Of a stretch of 64,000 bases of DNA, positions 11,066 to 21,063 are shown one piece after another; the first letter of the stretch is position 1; every line of letters starts with the position of its first letter. The stretch is taken from contig NZ_CP071007.1 of NCBI RefSeq assembly GCF_018417635.1, positions 854,001 through 918,000 of the forward strand, read 5' to 3'. Under the pieces are notes generated by a model that saw only the letters and a program-made list of their open reading frames with translations, did not search any database and had not been told where the DNA came from. Position numbers and translations under genes: made by a program. Source of the stretch: Pseudomonas sp. SORT22. Lineage in GTDB: Bacteria > Pseudomonadota > Gammaproteobacteria > Pseudomonadales > Pseudomonadaceae.

Positions 11066-11827
11066 GTGCCCATTCGCTATCTCATCAAACAAATGATCAT
11101 GCCGCCCGGCATCCTGTTTCTTTTGCTGATTGCTGCCTGGTGGCTGCGCAAATCCTGGCCGCGGCTGTCGACCCTGTGCTTTGTCCTGGGCCTGGGCGGC
11201 TTGTGGCTGATGAGCCTGCCGATCGTGGTGGAGCAGGCTGCCCGGCAACTGGAAAGCGAGCCGGCACTGGCCCGCAGCCAGTGGGTGGGGCTTGCGCAAC
11301 AGGCCGATGCCATCGTCATCCTCGGGGCCGGGCGCGAGCGCGGCGACCCTGCCTGGGACTCGCAGGACCAGCCCACGGGCGTGGCCATGGAGCGCATGCG
11401 TTACGCCGCGCAGCTGGCCAAGGCCTCGGGGTTGCCAGTATTGACCAGCGGCGGTCTGCATTACGGTACGCCGCCCAGCGAAGCACAGCTGATGGCCGAC
11501 TCGTTGCAACGCGATCTGGGCGTGAGCGTACGCTGGAAGGAAGAACGCAGCCGTACCACCTGGGAAAACGCGCAGATGAGTGCCGAGTTGTTGCAGCCTC
11601 TGGGGATCAAGCGCGTAGTGGTGGTGACCCAGGCCTGGCACATGCAGCGTTCACGCTGGAGCTTCGAGCAGGCGGGGTTTGTCGTGGTGCCGGCACCGGT
11701 GGGCTTTCTGGGTCGTGACCATGCCCGGCCCTTCGGTGGCTGGCTGCCGGAAGGCAAGTCGTTGTGGCAGAGCGGCCAACTGCTCAATGAGGCAGTCGGC
11801 CTGCTCGGCTACAAGCTGTTCTACTAG
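11066..11827 (+). CDS. YdcF/ElyC family envelope protein (DUF218)
   Basis: Member of the DUF218/YdcF-SanA-ElyC family, inner-membrane proteins linked to envelope integrity and carrier-lipid handling in E. coli; the molecular activity is not established. I use the GTG at 11066 because AAGGAGG ends 6 bases before it; this yields 253 residues. Two N-terminal membrane segments (about 12-30 and 38-58) precede the DUF218 domain, with AIVILGAGRERG near residue 80, a TSGG motif near 115 and RSRTTWENA near 155. It converges on lnt with a 4-bp overlap. Confidence 0.88.
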   Translation: MPIRYLIKQMIMPPGILFLLLIAAWWLRKSWPRLSTLCFVLGLGGLWLMSLPIVVEQAARQLESEPALARSQWVGLAQQADAIVILGAGRERGDPAWDSQDQPTGVAMERMRYAAQLAKASGLPVLTSGGLHYGTPPSEAQLMADSLQRDLGVSVRWKEERSRTTWENAQMSAELLQPLGIKRVVVVTQAWHMQRSRWSFEQAGFVVVPAPVGFLGRDHARPFGGWLPEGKSLWQSGQLLNEAVGLLGYKLFY

Positions 11828-13341
11828 ACGGTCTTGGCGATCCGGCTGGCCAGCAGGGCCCAGCCCAGCAGCAGCGCGCAGAGAATCACCAATGGCCAGG
11901 AGCGCCACTGCAGGTACGGGGTGAGTTGCTGCATCGGCACCACTTCGCCATAGAGGATGCCACGCTCGAACTGCGGGATCTGTGCGGTGATGCGCCCGAA
12001 CGGGTCGATCAGGCCGGTGACACCGTTGTTGGTGGCGCGGATCATCCAGCGGCCGGCTTCCAGGGCACGCATCTGCGCCATCTGCAGATGCTGCAGGGGG
12101 CCGATCGAGGTGCCGAACCAGGTGTCGTTGCTGATGGTCAGGAGGATATCGCTGCGGGCCGCCAGGCTTGCGGCAAACTCCGGATAAACCACTTCGTAGC
12201 AGATGTACGGCGCGATTTGATAGCCCTTGGCCTGCAACAGTGGCTGATCGGCCGGGCCACGGGCGAAGTCCGACATTGGCAGGTCAAAGAAGGCGATCAG
12301 GCCACGGAGCATGTCCTGCAGCGGCACGTACTCGCCAAATGGCACCAGTTTCTGCTTGAGGTAGGTGCCATCGCCTTCGCCGGTGACAGTGATGCCGTTG
12401 TAATAGCGGCGTTGCTCGTGCACCACTTCACGTACCGGAACCCCGGTGATCAAGGCGGTATTACGCTCGGCGGCGAAGTTGCCCATCATGTCCAGGTAGC
12501 CCTGGGCCTGGTCCTTGAGGATCGGCACCGCGGTTTCCGGCCACACCAGCAGGTCGACCGGCTTGGAGCTGAAGCTCATGTCGCGGTACAGGGCCAGTTG
12601 AGCATTGACGTGTTCGGGGTTCCACTTCATTTCCTGCTCGACGTTGCCTTGCAGCGCAGCAACGGTCAGCGGCTTGCCCGCCGGGCTGGTCCAGGCGTGG
12701 TTTTTCAGCGCCAGGCCGATGGCCCAGGGCGCCAGCAGCAAGACCACGGCCACCGCCAGAAACGACGTGCGCGCGCGCAGGCGTGGCAGGTTGCACAGCA
12801 GCGCCGCGCACAGCGCCAGGCAGAACGAGATCAGCCACATGCCGCCCAGCGGCGCCAGGCCCGACAGCGGGCCGTCGAGCTGGCTGTAACCGGAGTACAG
12901 CCAGGGGAAACCGGTAAGGAACCAGCCGCGGAACGCCTCCTGGCCGACCCATAAGGCGGCGAAGCACAGGGCATCGGCCAACGGCGCCTCGTTGCGCCGT
13001 AGCCAGCGCGCCCAGAGCCAGGCGGGCAGGGCGAAGAACCAGGCAATGGCGGCAAAGAACGCCAGCAACAGCCCGGTGGCCAGCAGCGGCGTGGCGCCGC
13101 CGTAGGTATTGATGCTGACGTAGATCCAGCTGGTGCCGGCGGCGTACAGGCCAAAGCCGAAGCACCAGCCGCGGCCCAGGGCCTGGCGCGGGCTGAGCTC
13201 GCGCAGGCCGAGGTAGAACAGGCCGGCCGCAAGCAATGCCAGCGGCCAGATGTCGAACGGCGCCAGGGCCAGGGTGGTGATTGCACCGGCCGCCACGGCC
13301 AGCAGGTTACCGGGCCAGCCGGGGCGGGTGATCCAGCGCAT
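11824..13341 (-). CDS. lnt: Apolipoprotein N-acyltransferase
   Basis: Inner-membrane enzyme adding the third acyl chain to the N-terminal cysteine of lipoproteins. The 505-residue protein has six or more N-terminal membrane helices (about 1-205), a nitrilase-fold domain (about 225-475) and a final helix. The catalytic Glu-Lys-Cys set is present: Glu near 268 (VWPETAVP), Lys near 331 (KQKLVPFGEYVP) and Cys near 381 (PYICYEVVYPE). It follows corC by 8 bases, the usual pairing, and ends the miaB-phoH-ybeY-corC-lnt operon. Confidence 0.97.
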   Translation of the reverse strand: MRWITRPGWPGNLLAVAAGAITTLALAPFDIWPLALLAAGLFYLGLRELSPRQALGRGWCFGFGLYAAGTSWIYVSINTYGGATPLLATGLLLAFFAAIAWFFALPAWLWARWLRRNEAPLADALCFAALWVGQEAFRGWFLTGFPWLYSGYSQLDGPLSGLAPLGGMWLISFCLALCAALLCNLPRLRARTSFLAVAVVLLLAPWAIGLALKNHAWTSPAGKPLTVAALQGNVEQEMKWNPEHVNAQLALYRDMSFSSKPVDLLVWPETAVPILKDQAQGYLDMMGNFAAERNTALITGVPVREVVHEQRRYYNGITVTGEGDGTYLKQKLVPFGEYVPLQDMLRGLIAFFDLPMSDFARGPADQPLLQAKGYQIAPYICYEVVYPEFAASLAARSDILLTISNDTWFGTSIGPLQHLQMAQMRALEAGRWMIRATNNGVTGLIDPFGRITAQIPQFERGILYGEVVPMQQLTPYLQWRSWPLVILCALLLGWALLASRIAKTV

Positions 13342-13349
13342 GGTTGTCC

Positions 13350-14189
13350 TTAACGGGTGATAGGGGTCAGACGCAGCAGGTGAATCCGGCGGCTGTCGGC
13401 GTTGAGAATACGGAAACGGTACGGGCCGATCTCGGTGGTCTCGTTACGCTTGGGCAGGTGGCCGAAGGCGCTCATCACCAGGCCGCCGACGGTGTCGAAC
13501 TCGTCGTCGGAGAACTGGCTGTCGAAGAACTCGTTGAAGTTCTCGATCGGCGTCAGCGCCTTGATCAGGAAGTCGCCGCTGGGCAGTGGCTTGATGTAGC
13601 TGTCTTCCTCGACGTCATGCTCGTCTTCGATGTCGCCGACGATTTGCTCGAGGACGTCTTCGATGGTCACCAGGCCCGCCACGCCGCCGTACTCGTCGAT
13701 GACGATGGCCATGTGGTTGTGGTTGGCGCGAAACTCGCGCAGCAGCACGTTCAGGCGCTTGGACTCGGGCACGAAGGTGGCCGGGCGCAGCAGGTCCTTG
13801 ATGTTGAAGCTGTCGCCGTTCTCCTTGAGGATCAACGGCAGCAGGTCTTTGGCCAGCAGCACGCCGAGCACGTCATCGTGGCTTTCGCCGACCACCGGGT
13901 AGCGCGAGTGGGCGGCGTCGATCACCGCCGGCAGGAACTCACGCGGCGACTGGGTCGCCTTGATGCTCATCATCTGCGAGCGCGGCACCATGATGTCGCG
14001 CACCTGCAGGTCGGCGACCTGGATGGCGCCCTCGACAATGGTCAGCGCCTCGCTGTCGAGCAGCTTGTTCTGATGGGCTTCGCGCAGCAGCTCAAGCAGC
14101 TCCTGACGGTTTTTCGGCTCGTGGGCAAAAGCCTGGGTCAGTTTGCCCAGCCAGGACTTTTGCCCGTTGCTCGATCGATCTTCGCTCAT
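13350..14189 (-). CDS. corC: CorC/HlyC-type transporter-associated CBS protein
   Basis: The 279-residue protein has two CBS domains (about 65-190; RDIMVPRSQM and VTIEDVLEQIVGDIEDEHD) and a C-terminal CorC_HlyC domain (about 205-275). Named for involvement in Mg/Co efflux in enterobacteria, it lacks the DUF21 membrane domain and probably acts as a cytosolic regulator. Neighbours are ybeY (5 bases upstream) and lnt (8 bases downstream), a conserved operon core. The N-terminal MSEDRSSNGQKSWLGKL stretch is typical of Pseudomonas orthologues. Confidence 0.94.
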   Translation of the reverse strand: MSEDRSSNGQKSWLGKLTQAFAHEPKNRQELLELLREAHQNKLLDSEALTIVEGAIQVADLQVRDIMVPRSQMMSIKATQSPREFLPAVIDAAHSRYPVVGESHDDVLGVLLAKDLLPLILKENGDSFNIKDLLRPATFVPESKRLNVLLREFRANHNHMAIVIDEYGGVAGLVTIEDVLEQIVGDIEDEHDVEEDSYIKPLPSGDFLIKALTPIENFNEFFDSQFSDDEFDTVGGLVMSAFGHLPKRNETTEIGPYRFRILNADSRRIHLLRLTPITR

Positions 14190-14194
14190 GGCGG

Positions 14195-14692
14195 TTACTC
14201 GTGATCCTTTGCAGATATCAGTGTTGAATTGTCGTCGTGTTCGTCGTCGGCGTACGGGTCCGGATGACCCAGTTCAGCAAGCAACGTTCGTTCCAGTGCT
14301 TCCATTTCCTCGGCCTCATCGTCGTCGATGTGGTCGTAGCCCAGCAGGTGCAGGCAGCCATGGATGACCAGGTGCGCCCAGTGGGCCTCGAGCGCCTTGC
14401 CCTGTTCGACAGCCTCGCGTTCGACCACGGCGATGCAGATCACCAGGTCGCCGAGCAGCGGAATGTCGAGCAACTCGTCAGGCACATCGGCCGGGAACGA
14501 CAGCACGTTGGTGGCGTAGTCTTTGTGCCGCCAGGTGTGATTCAGTTCGCGGCCTTCGGCTTCATCGACCAGACGGATGGTCATCTCCGAGTCGGCCGTG
14601 CGCTGGCGCAGGGCCAGCTCGCACCATTGGCGGAATTGATCTTCGGTCGGGTGGTTCGCATCGCTTGCCAGCTGCAGATCGAGCTCAAGCAT
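14195..14692 (-). CDS. ybeY: Endoribonuclease / rRNA maturation factor YbeY
   Basis: Zinc-dependent single-strand RNase needed for 16S rRNA 3' maturation and ribosome quality control. The 165-residue protein starts at the ATG at 14692, which overlaps the end of phoH by 8 bases (GATGCTTGA); a longer upstream frame is a shadow of phoH. The zinc site [11 protein letters not shown] lies near residues 118-128. The acidic C-terminus ([11 protein letters not shown], then DDEHDDN) is usual. Coupled to phoH upstream and corC downstream. Confidence 0.96.
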   Translation of the reverse strand: MLELDLQLASDANHPTEDQFRQWCELALRQRTADSEMTIRLVDEAEGRELNHTWRHKDYATNVLSFPADVPDELLDIPLLGDLVICIAVVEREAVEQGKALEAHWAHLVIHGCLHLLGYDHIDDDEAEEMEALERTLLAELGHPDPYADDEHDDNSTLISAKDHE

Positions 14693-15686
14693 CGCGGTGT
14701 TTGCCTTCGGTCGGGTTCTGCTGCTGGCTGTCGAAGCGCTCGTAGGCCTCGACAATGCGCTGCACCAACGGATGGCGGACCACGTCCTTGGGCTGGAAGT
14801 GCGTAAAGCTGATGCCCGGCACGCCCTTGAGCACCTCGATGACATGGGCCAGGCCCGACTTGGTGCCACGCGGCAGGTCGACCTGGGTGATGTCACCGGT
14901 GATCACCGCGGTGGAACCGAAACCAATGCGGGTGAGGAACATCTTCATCTGCTCGACCGTGGTGTTCTGGCTTTCGTCGAGGATGATGAAGCTGTTGTTC
15001 AGGGTGCGCCCGCGCATGTAGGCCAGCGGTGCGATCTCGATCACCTGGCGTTCGATCAGCTTGGCCACGTGTTCAAAGCCGAGCATCTCGTACAGCGCGT
15101 CATACAGCGGGCGCAGGTACGGGTCGATCTTCTGTGCCAGGTCGCCGGGCAGGAAGCCGAGTTTTTCACCCGCTTCGACCGCCGGACGCACCAGCAGGAT
15201 GCGTCGCACCTGTTCACGCTCCAGGGCATCAACCGCGCAGGCCACGGCCAGGTAGGTCTTGCCGGTACCGGCCGGGCCGATGCCGAAGTTGATGTCGTTG
15301 CCGAGGATTTCCTTCACGTAGCGCTGCTGGTTCAGCCCGCGCGGACGAATCATGCCCTTGCGCGTGCGCAAGGAAACACTGACTTCGTTGACGGCCGGGT
15401 TCTCCAGCTCTTCGACGGCCGATTCCTGCAGGTACAGGTGGACCATTTCCGGCGACAGCTCGGTGGCCTTGGCCTCGCGATAGAGGCGGCGCAGCAGTTG
15501 CTCGGCAGAGGAGGTGTGCTTGGGTTCGCCGATCAGTTCGAACTGATTGCCGCGGTTGCGGATTTCGATGGCCAGGCGCTGTTCGATCAGGCGCAAATGC
15601 TCGTCGAACTGCCCGCACAGGTTGGCGAAGCGATGGGCCTCGAAAGGCTCGAGGATGAAACGAAGTGGTTCGATAGGTGCGTTCAA
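14685..15686 (-). CDS. ybeZ: PhoH family ATPase (YbeZ)
   Basis: Cytosolic P-loop NTPase of the PhoH family, 333 residues, usually partnered with YbeY and proposed to act with it in rRNA processing. Walker A is [12 protein letters not shown] (about 138-149) and the Walker B/DEAD-like motif is [10 protein letters not shown] (about 235-244). The N-terminal 110 residues form the KH-like region of long PhoH proteins. It overlaps ybeY by 8 bp and lies 123 bases after miaB, with a hairpin in that gap. Confidence 0.94.
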   Translation of the reverse strand: MNAPIEPLRFILEPFEAHRFANLCGQFDEHLRLIEQRLAIEIRNRGNQFELIGEPKHTSSAEQLLRRLYREAKATELSPEMVHLYLQESAVEELENPAVNEVSVSLRTRKGMIRPRGLNQQRYVKEILGNDINFGIGPAGTGKTYLAVACAVDALEREQVRRILLVRPAVEAGEKLGFLPGDLAQKIDPYLRPLYDALYEMLGFEHVAKLIERQVIEIAPLAYMRGRTLNNSFIILDESQNTTVEQMKMFLTRIGFGSTAVITGDITQVDLPRGTKSGLAHVIEVLKGVPGISFTHFQPKDVVRHPLVQRIVEAYERFDSQQQNPTEGKHRDA

Positions 15687-15777
15687 GGTCGTTTTTCAGC
15701 CGCCCAACGGCAAAGGATATGGTCTCAAGGATAACCCTAGCCGCTGCAGGGCGAAAGCGCTGAAACGATCAAGGGTC

Positions 15778-15801
15778 GCCGGGCCTGTAACCAGGCCCGG
15801 C
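15778..15801. other. Intercistronic hairpin between miaB and phoH
   Basis: Perfect 10-bp stem (15778-15787 with 15792-15801) closing on the tetraloop TAAC, 8 bases past the miaB stop on the minus strand. No T-run follows in either direction, so it may stabilise or process the transcript, or terminate partially. Confidence 0.5.
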
Positions 15802-15809
15802 AGGACAGC

Positions 15810-17138
15810 TCAGTGGGCCAGCGAGCCGAACAGCGAGTGTGGGCGCGCGTCGTCGATATGGATATCGACGAACTGGCCGATCAGCTTGGGATTGTCGCAG
15901 CGAAAGTTGACGATACGATTATTCTCGGTACGCCCCTGCAACTGGCCAGGATCGCGGCGCGAGTAGTCGGTGACCAGAATGCGCTGGACCGTACCGACCA
16001 TTTGTCGGCTGATCTCGAAGCCCTGGGTGTCGAGGCGGTGCTGCAGGGCCTTGAGGCGCTCTTTTTTCAGTTCTTCCGGGGTTTCGTCCGGCAAGTCCGA
16101 GGCCGGGGTGCCCGGGCGCTGGCTGTAGACGAACGAGTAGGAAAAATCGAAACCGACGTCGGCCACCAGCTTCATGGTCTGCTCGAAGTCTTTCTCGGTT
16201 TCGCCGGGGAAGCCGACAATGAAGTCCGAGCTGATGCAGATGCCCGGTACCGCCGCCTTGAGCTTGCGCAGCTTGGACTTGTACTCGAGGACGGTGTGGT
16301 TGCGCTTCATCGCCGCCAGCACCCGGTCGGAGCCCGATTGCACCGGCAGGTGCAGGTGCTTGACCAGCTCCGGCACCTCGGCGTGGGCCTGGATCAGGCT
16401 GTCGGAAAATTCCAGCGGGTGCGAGGTGGTGTAGCGGATGCGCTCGATGCCATCGACGGCGGCGACCACGCGGATCAGCTCGGCAAGGTCGGCAAGGCGG
16501 CCGTCGTGGGTCTGGCCGCGGTAGCCGTTGACGTTCTGCCCCAGCAGGGTGACTTCACGCACGCCGTTCTCGGCCAGGTGGATGACCTCGGCCAGCACGT
16601 CGTCGAACGGCCGGCTGACTTCCTCGCCGCGGGTGTAGGGCACCACGCAGAAGGTGCAGTACTTGCTGCAGCCTTCCATCACTGAGACATAGGCGGTGGG
16701 GCCGTCGATGCGTGGCTCGGGCAGGTGGTCGAATTTTTCGATCTCCGGGAACGACACATCGACCTGCGGCAGGCGCGTGGTGCGTGCGGCGTCGATCATC
16801 TCCGGCAGGCGGTGCAGGGTCTGCGGGCCGAAGACCACGTCGACATAGGGCGCGCGCTTGCGGATCGACTCGCCTTCCTGGCTGGCCACGCAGCCGCCGA
16901 CGGCGATGACCATGTCCGGTTTGAGGTCCTTGAGTTCACGCCAGCGGCCCAGCTGGGAGTACACCCGGTCCTGGGCACGCTCGCGGATCGAGCAGGTGTT
17001 GAGCAGGATGACGTCGGCGTCTTCGGCGCGGGCCGTGACTTCAAGGGCTTGATGTTCACCCAGCAGATCGACCATGCGCGAGCTGTCGTACTCGTTCATC
17101 TGGCAACCGTGGGTTTCGATGTAAAGCTTCTTGGCCAT
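15810..17138 (-). CDS. miaB: tRNA-2-methylthio-N6-dimethylallyladenosine synthase
   Basis: Methylthiotransferase that converts i6A37 to ms2i6A37 in tRNAs reading UNN codons. The 442-residue protein has the MTTase N-terminal domain with cysteines in THGCQMN, NTCSIRE and VGGCVA, the radical-SAM CxxxCxxC in [18 protein letters not shown] (about 152-169) and a C-terminal TRAM domain. Full family length. It is the first gene of miaB-phoH-ybeY-corC-lnt and is divergent from the DUF1820 gene. Confidence 0.97.
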   Translation of the reverse strand: MAKKLYIETHGCQMNEYDSSRMVDLLGEHQALEVTARAEDADVILLNTCSIRERAQDRVYSQLGRWRELKDLKPDMVIAVGGCVASQEGESIRKRAPYVDVVFGPQTLHRLPEMIDAARTTRLPQVDVSFPEIEKFDHLPEPRIDGPTAYVSVMEGCSKYCTFCVVPYTRGEEVSRPFDDVLAEVIHLAENGVREVTLLGQNVNGYRGQTHDGRLADLAELIRVVAAVDGIERIRYTTSHPLEFSDSLIQAHAEVPELVKHLHLPVQSGSDRVLAAMKRNHTVLEYKSKLRKLKAAVPGICISSDFIVGFPGETEKDFEQTMKLVADVGFDFSYSFVYSQRPGTPASDLPDETPEELKKERLKALQHRLDTQGFEISRQMVGTVQRILVTDYSRRDPGQLQGRTENNRIVNFRCDNPKLIGQFVDIHIDDARPHSLFGSLAH

Positions 17139-17202
17139 GGGAGATCATCTGGTAATTCGAAGAACCGCACATTATAAGGGGCCGGCGCCGTGGATCCTAG
17201 CG

Positions 17203-17229
17203 TTGTCGGCCCGGTGCCTATGTTATAGT
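17203..17229 (+). promoter_or_regulatory. Putative sigma-70 promoter of the DUF1820 gene
   Basis: TATAGT (17224-17229) lies 40 bases before the ATG at 17269, with TTGTCG (17203-17208) upstream. The 15-base spacer is short of the ideal 17, so the -35 assignment is uncertain. Confidence 0.45.
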
Positions 17230-17268
17230 TTGCGACTTCTTTACCACCCTTGATTGTCCCCGCCCAAA

Positions 17269-17595
17269 ATGACCAAACGCGAAGCTCCGATCTACAAAGT
17301 GATCTTTCTCAACCAGGGCCAGGTGTACGAGATGTACGCCAAACAGATCTACCAAAGCGATCTGTGGGGCTTCCTTGAGGTCGAGGAGTTTGTCTTTGGC
17401 GAGCGCACCCAGGTGGTGGTCGACCCGAGCGAAGAAAAGCTCAAGGCCCAGTTCGAAGGCGTGGTGCGCAGCTTTGTGCCGATGCATTCGATCGTGCGTA
17501 TCGACGAGGTGGAGCGTCTGGGCACGCCGAAGATCAGCGAAGCACGCGGTACTGGCAATGTAATGCCATTCCCGATGCCAATGCCGGAAAAGTAA
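17269..17595 (+). CDS. DUF1820 family protein
   Basis: Cytosolic 108-residue protein of the DUF1820 family, found widely in Gammaproteobacteria with no assigned function. The ATG at 17269 is preferred over an upstream in-frame TTG because family members begin (M)TKREAPIYKVIFLNQGQVYE. The recognisable core is VYEMYAKQIYQSDLWGFLEV at 23-42 and FVPMHSIVRIDEVERLG near 78-94. A proline/methionine-rich tail ends the protein. A single gene, divergent from miaB and convergent with the Sel1-like gene. Confidence 0.87.
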   Translation: MTKREAPIYKVIFLNQGQVYEMYAKQIYQSDLWGFLEVEEFVFGERTQVVVDPSEEKLKAQFEGVVRSFVPMHSIVRIDEVERLGTPKISEARGTGNVMPFPMPMPEK

Positions 17596-17602
17596 GCGGG
17601 GA

Positions 17603-18163
17603 TCAGGGCAGCGGCGAGAAGGGCGTGCGGCCTTCGGCGGTCTGCAGCTCCAGCAGGTACTTGCGGAAAATCTGCCCCAGCACCTGGGTGGCGACTTCCA
17701 GTTCATCGCGGGGCATCTTCGCAGACACCTCGTCGGCCATGTCCAGGGCATCTTCGGCGCCGTTGACCGCCGCCATCTTCAGCACGATGTAGGCCTGCAC
17801 ATTGTTGGCCGCCACACCTTCACCCTTGTAGAACATGCTGCCCAGGCGGTATTGCGCCTCGGCGTGGCCTTGCAGCGAGGCTTGCTCGAAGTAGCTCAGG
17901 GCCTGGTTGAGGTCGCGCGGGGTGTTGGTGCCCTCGTAGTAGAACTCACCCAACTCGTACTGGGCCTGGGCATCCCCGGACTTTGCCGCGTCCTGGCAGG
18001 CGGCGAGGGCTTGCGGCAGGTCTTCGGGCTGGGAATCGAGGGTGCAGCGGCCCGTTGCCGGAATCAGCAACGAGTTACCGCCTGCCGTGGCCAGCAGGGG
18101 CTGAAGAAGCAACAGGCAGCCCAGGGCGAGGGCGCGGCCGGTGCGGTTCATGGGGATCGACAT
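17603..18163 (-). CDS. Secreted Sel1-like repeat protein
   Basis: 186-residue protein with an N-terminal signal peptide (LALGCLLLLQPLLATAGG) and at least two Sel1/TPR-like repeats: AQAQYELGEFYYEGTNTPRD and AEAQYRLGSMFYKGEGVAAN, each a helix pair ending in a Gly-rich turn. Such proteins are scaffolds for protein contacts; a partner cannot be inferred. The start is uncertain: I use the ATG at 18163 (MSIPMNRT), but the ATG at 18151 (MNRTGRA) gives a more classical signal peptide. Located downstream of hemL on the same strand, separated by a palindrome. Confidence 0.8.
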   Translation of the reverse strand: MSIPMNRTGRALALGCLLLLQPLLATAGGNSLLIPATGRCTLDSQPEDLPQALAACQDAAKSGDAQAQYELGEFYYEGTNTPRDLNQALSYFEQASLQGHAEAQYRLGSMFYKGEGVAANNVQAYIVLKMAAVNGAEDALDMADEVSAKMPRDELEVATQVLGQIFRKYLLELQTAEGRTPFSPLP

Positions 18164-18262
18164 ACCTCTGCAAAGCTGCGGCCAAAGTGTCTGGTGGCAC
18201 ATTATGGGATAAGCAGCGCCTACCTTACAAAGTCTTTACTCGATTTTCTGCTTTGCAAGGCC

Positions 18263-18312
18263 CCATCGCGGGGCAATCGTGCGCCTGCAGGCGCACGATT
18301 GCCCCGCGATGG
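18263..18312. repeat. Perfect 50-bp palindrome after hemL
   Basis: Bases 18263-18287 are exactly complementary to 18288-18312 with no spacer; the centre is CCTGCAGG. The outer part carries ATCGCGGGGC, shared with the palindromes at 4342, 5973 and 47480, but the inner arm differs. It starts 10 bases beyond the hemL stop on the minus strand and should act as the transcript-end hairpin. Confidence 0.93.
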
Positions 18313-18321
18313 TCCACTGAA

Positions 18322-19602
18322 TTACAGCTTGGCAAACGCCTTCTCAGCCGCATCCAGGGTGATCTGCAGCTCGGTGTCACCGTGGGCGATCGAGGTAAAG
18401 CCGGCTTCGAAGGCGCTTGGCGCGAGGTACACGCCACCTTCGAGCATCAGGTGGAAGAAGCGCTTGAAGCGCTCGGCATCGCTGGCCATGACGTCATCGA
18501 AAGTAACGATATCGTCGGCGCCACTGAAGTACAGGCCGAACATGCCACCGGCCTGGGTGGTGACGAACGGGATGCCAGCAGCATCGGCGCGCTGTTGCAG
18601 GCCATCGAGCAGGCGGCTGGTGAAGGCGCTCAGCTCGTCATGAAAGCCCGGGCGGCTGATCAGCTTGAGGGTGGTCAGGCCGGCGGCCATGGCCAGCGGG
18701 TTGCCCGACAGGGTGCCGGCCTGGTAGACCGGACCCAGCGGCGCGATCTGTTCCATGATCTTGCGCTTGCCGCCGAAGCAACCGACCGGCATGCCGCCGC
18801 CGACGATCTTGCCGAAGGTCGACAGGTCCGGAGTAACACCATAGTGCGCCTGGGCGCCACCCAGGGCGACGCGAAAACCGGTCATCACTTCGTCAAAAAT
18901 CAACACCACGCCATGCTTGTCACACAGCGTACGCAGGCCTTCGAGGAAGCCCGGCGCCGGTGGCACGCAGTTCATGTTGCCGGCTACCGGCTCGACGATG
19001 ATGCAGGCGACCTCCTGGCCGACTTCGGCGAGCATCTTCTCGACCGCGTCGATGTCGTTGAACGGCAGGGTCAGGGTGTGTTTGGCGAAGGCTGCCGGCA
19101 CGCCGGCGGAGCTTGGCACGCCCTGGGTCAACAGGCCGGAACCAGCTTTGACCAGCAGGCTGTCGGAGTGGCCGTGGTAGCAGCCTTCGAACTTGATGAT
19201 GCTGTCGCGGCCGGTGTAACCACGGGCCAGACGGATGGCGCTCATGGTCGCTTCGGTGCCGGAGCTGACCATGCGGACCATTTCCATCGAGGGCACGATC
19301 GAGCAGACCAGATCGGCCATTTCGGTTTCCATGGCGGTTGGCGCGCCATAAGACAAACCGTGTTCCAGCTGCTTGCGCACCGAGTCGAGCACGTCCGGGT
19401 GGCTGTGGCCAAGGATCATCGGGCCCCAGGAACCAACGTAGTCGACGTAGCGTTTGTCATCTTCATCGGTGACATAGGCGCCAGCGGCATGCTTGAAGAA
19501 CAGTGGCGTGCCGCCAACGCTCTTGAACGCCCGCACCGGCGAGTTGACGCCACCGGGGATGTGTTTCTGGGCGTTGGCAAACAGGGTTTCGGAACGAGAC
19601 AT
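18322..19602 (-). CDS. hemL: Glutamate-1-semialdehyde 2,1-aminomutase
   Basis: PLP enzyme making 5-aminolevulinate, the C5 entry to tetrapyrroles. Starting at [18 protein letters not shown] (ATG 19602) gives 426 residues, the family length. Diagnostic segments are GVNSPVRAF near 19, the PLP-lysine segment [14 protein letters not shown] (lysine near 265) and [10 protein letters not shown] near 300. It follows thiE by 15 bases, so haem precursor synthesis is co-transcribed with the last steps of thiamine synthesis, an order conserved in Pseudomonas. Confidence 0.97.
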   Translation of the reverse strand: MSRSETLFANAQKHIPGGVNSPVRAFKSVGGTPLFFKHAAGAYVTDEDDKRYVDYVGSWGPMILGHSHPDVLDSVRKQLEHGLSYGAPTAMETEMADLVCSIVPSMEMVRMVSSGTEATMSAIRLARGYTGRDSIIKFEGCYHGHSDSLLVKAGSGLLTQGVPSSAGVPAAFAKHTLTLPFNDIDAVEKMLAEVGQEVACIIVEPVAGNMNCVPPAPGFLEGLRTLCDKHGVVLIFDEVMTGFRVALGGAQAHYGVTPDLSTFGKIVGGGMPVGCFGGKRKIMEQIAPLGPVYQAGTLSGNPLAMAAGLTTLKLISRPGFHDELSAFTSRLLDGLQQRADAAGIPFVTTQAGGMFGLYFSGADDIVTFDDVMASDAERFKRFFHLMLEGGVYLAPSAFEAGFTSIAHGDTELQITLDAAEKAFAKL

Positions 19603-19617
19603 GATGGGCTCTCTCAA

Positions 19618-20244
19618 TCAGGCAGATGCGAACAGGGCGTTGAAGGCGCGGGCACGGCGGGTGACTTCCTGCGTGCTGTCGGCGCCGAACAGGCCATGAA
19701 TCACCGCCAGCAGGTCGGCGCCGTGGGCGACCAGCGGGGCGGCGTTGTCGAGGGTGATGCCGCCGATCACGCAGATCGGCAGCTTGATGCGGGTGCGCGC
19801 TTGTTCCAGCAAGGCGATGTCGGCGGCGGGCACGCCCGGCTTGGTCACCGAGTTGAAGAAGCGGCCAAAGGCGACGTAGCTGGCGCCTTCTCGGGCGGCC
19901 TGCTCGGCCAGGTCCAGTTGCGCGTGGCAGGTTGAACCAATGATTGCGTTGCGGCCGAGCAGGGTGCGCGCTGGCGTCAGCGGGCCATCGGTCTGGCCCA
20001 GGTGCACACCGACACCCAGGCGCGCGGCCAGCTCGGCATCGTCGTTGATGATCAGTTGGGTCTTGTAGCGTGCGCAAAGCTCGGCCAGGGCTTCGGCTTC
20101 GCGCAGCCGGTGGGACTCGTCCTGACTTTTGTCACGGTACTGCAGCAAGGTCACGCCGCCTTCAAGCGCCGCTTCGACATAGGGCAGGAACTTGCCGGCC
20201 AGCAACTGGCTGTCAGTGATGGCATACAGGCCGCGTAACTTCAT
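19618..20244 (-). CDS. thiE: Thiamine-phosphate synthase
   Basis: Couples HMP-pyrophosphate with the thiazole phosphate to give thiamine monophosphate. The 208-residue TIM-barrel protein shows [12 protein letters not shown] at the N-terminus, QYRDKS at 36-41 (phosphate binding), [11 protein letters not shown] near 80, [15 protein letters not shown] near 129 and VIGGIT near 157. It lies 21 bases after thiD, which supplies its HMP-PP substrate, and 15 bases before hemL. Confidence 0.97.
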   Translation of the reverse strand: MKLRGLYAITDSQLLAGKFLPYVEAALEGGVTLLQYRDKSQDESHRLREAEALAELCARYKTQLIINDDAELAARLGVGVHLGQTDGPLTPARTLLGRNAIIGSTCHAQLDLAEQAAREGASYVAFGRFFNSVTKPGVPAADIALLEQARTRIKLPICVIGGITLDNAAPLVAHGADLLAVIHGLFGADSTQEVTRRARAFNALFASA

Positions 20245-20265
20245 GGTGTAGACCTCAAGCGAAGA

Positions 20266-21063
20266 TCAGGAACAGAAATCCAGGGGCAGGCGGCGCGGCA
20301 CGTACTGGCCTTTGCCCAGTTGCTCGGCGTCGCGCAGGGTTCGCCAGGTGTAGTCCAGGGCCGAACGCACCGCGCTTTGCAGTTGCTCGCCAAGGGCCAG
20401 GCGGCCGGCCAGGGCGCTGGCCAGGGTGCAGCCGGAACCGTGGTAACTGCCGGGCAGGCGCTGGCAGGTCCAGGTATGACGCTGGCCGTCGCGGCTGTAC
20501 AGGCGGTTGTGGATTTCGTGTTCGTCACCGTGACCGCCGGTGATCAGCAGGTGTCTGACAAACGGCAGGAGTTTTTCGGCGCATTCATCGGCGCTGCCGT
20601 CGGGCAGCTCGGCCAGGATGCGCGCTTCGGGAAGGTTGGGGGTAGCAATGGTTGCCAGCGGCAGCAGGCGTTCGCGCATGGCGTAGCCGACTTCATCCTT
20701 GCCCAGGCGGCCACCGCCGCCAGCGCGCAGGACCGGGTCGCAGACCAGCGGCAGGTGCGGGTGGGCACTGAGCAGTTCGACCACGGTATCGACCATTTCG
20801 GTCGAGCCGAGCATGCCCAGCTTGACCGCCGCTACGGTCGAATCGGCAAGCACGGCATTGGCCTGGGCCAGTACCCACTCGCGGTCGAGGACACGGAAGT
20901 CAGTGACATTGACGGTATCCTGAACGGTCAGGGCGGTCACGGCCGGAGCGGCATGACAGCCTTGCGCAATCAGGGCTTCGATATCTGCCTGCAAGCCGGC
21001 ACCGCCACTGGGGTCGTGGCCGGAGAGACAGAGGACAACGGGGCGGGAGCTGTAGGTATTCAT
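20266..21063 (-). CDS. thiD: Hydroxymethylpyrimidine/phosphomethylpyrimidine kinase
   Basis: Ribokinase-fold kinase that phosphorylates HMP and HMP-P in thiamine synthesis. I start at ATG 21063 (MNTYSSRPVVLCLSGHDPSG), giving 265 residues; seven more in-frame codons upstream are not needed. Motifs are GHDPSGGAG near 17-25, DPVLRAGGG near 107-115 and the C-terminal anion-hole region LPGSYHGSGCTLASALA. First gene of thiD-thiE-hemL. I looked for a THI box upstream and found none. Confidence 0.96.
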   Translation of the reverse strand: MNTYSSRPVVLCLSGHDPSGGAGLQADIEALIAQGCHAAPAVTALTVQDTVNVTDFRVLDREWVLAQANAVLADSTVAAVKLGMLGSTEMVDTVVELLSAHPHLPLVCDPVLRAGGGGRLGKDEVGYAMRERLLPLATIATPNLPEARILAELPDGSADECAEKLLPFVRHLLITGGHGDEHEIHNRLYSRDGQRHTWTCQRLPGSYHGSGCTLASALAGRLALGEQLQSAVRSALDYTWRTLRDAEQLGKGQYVPRRLPLDFCS

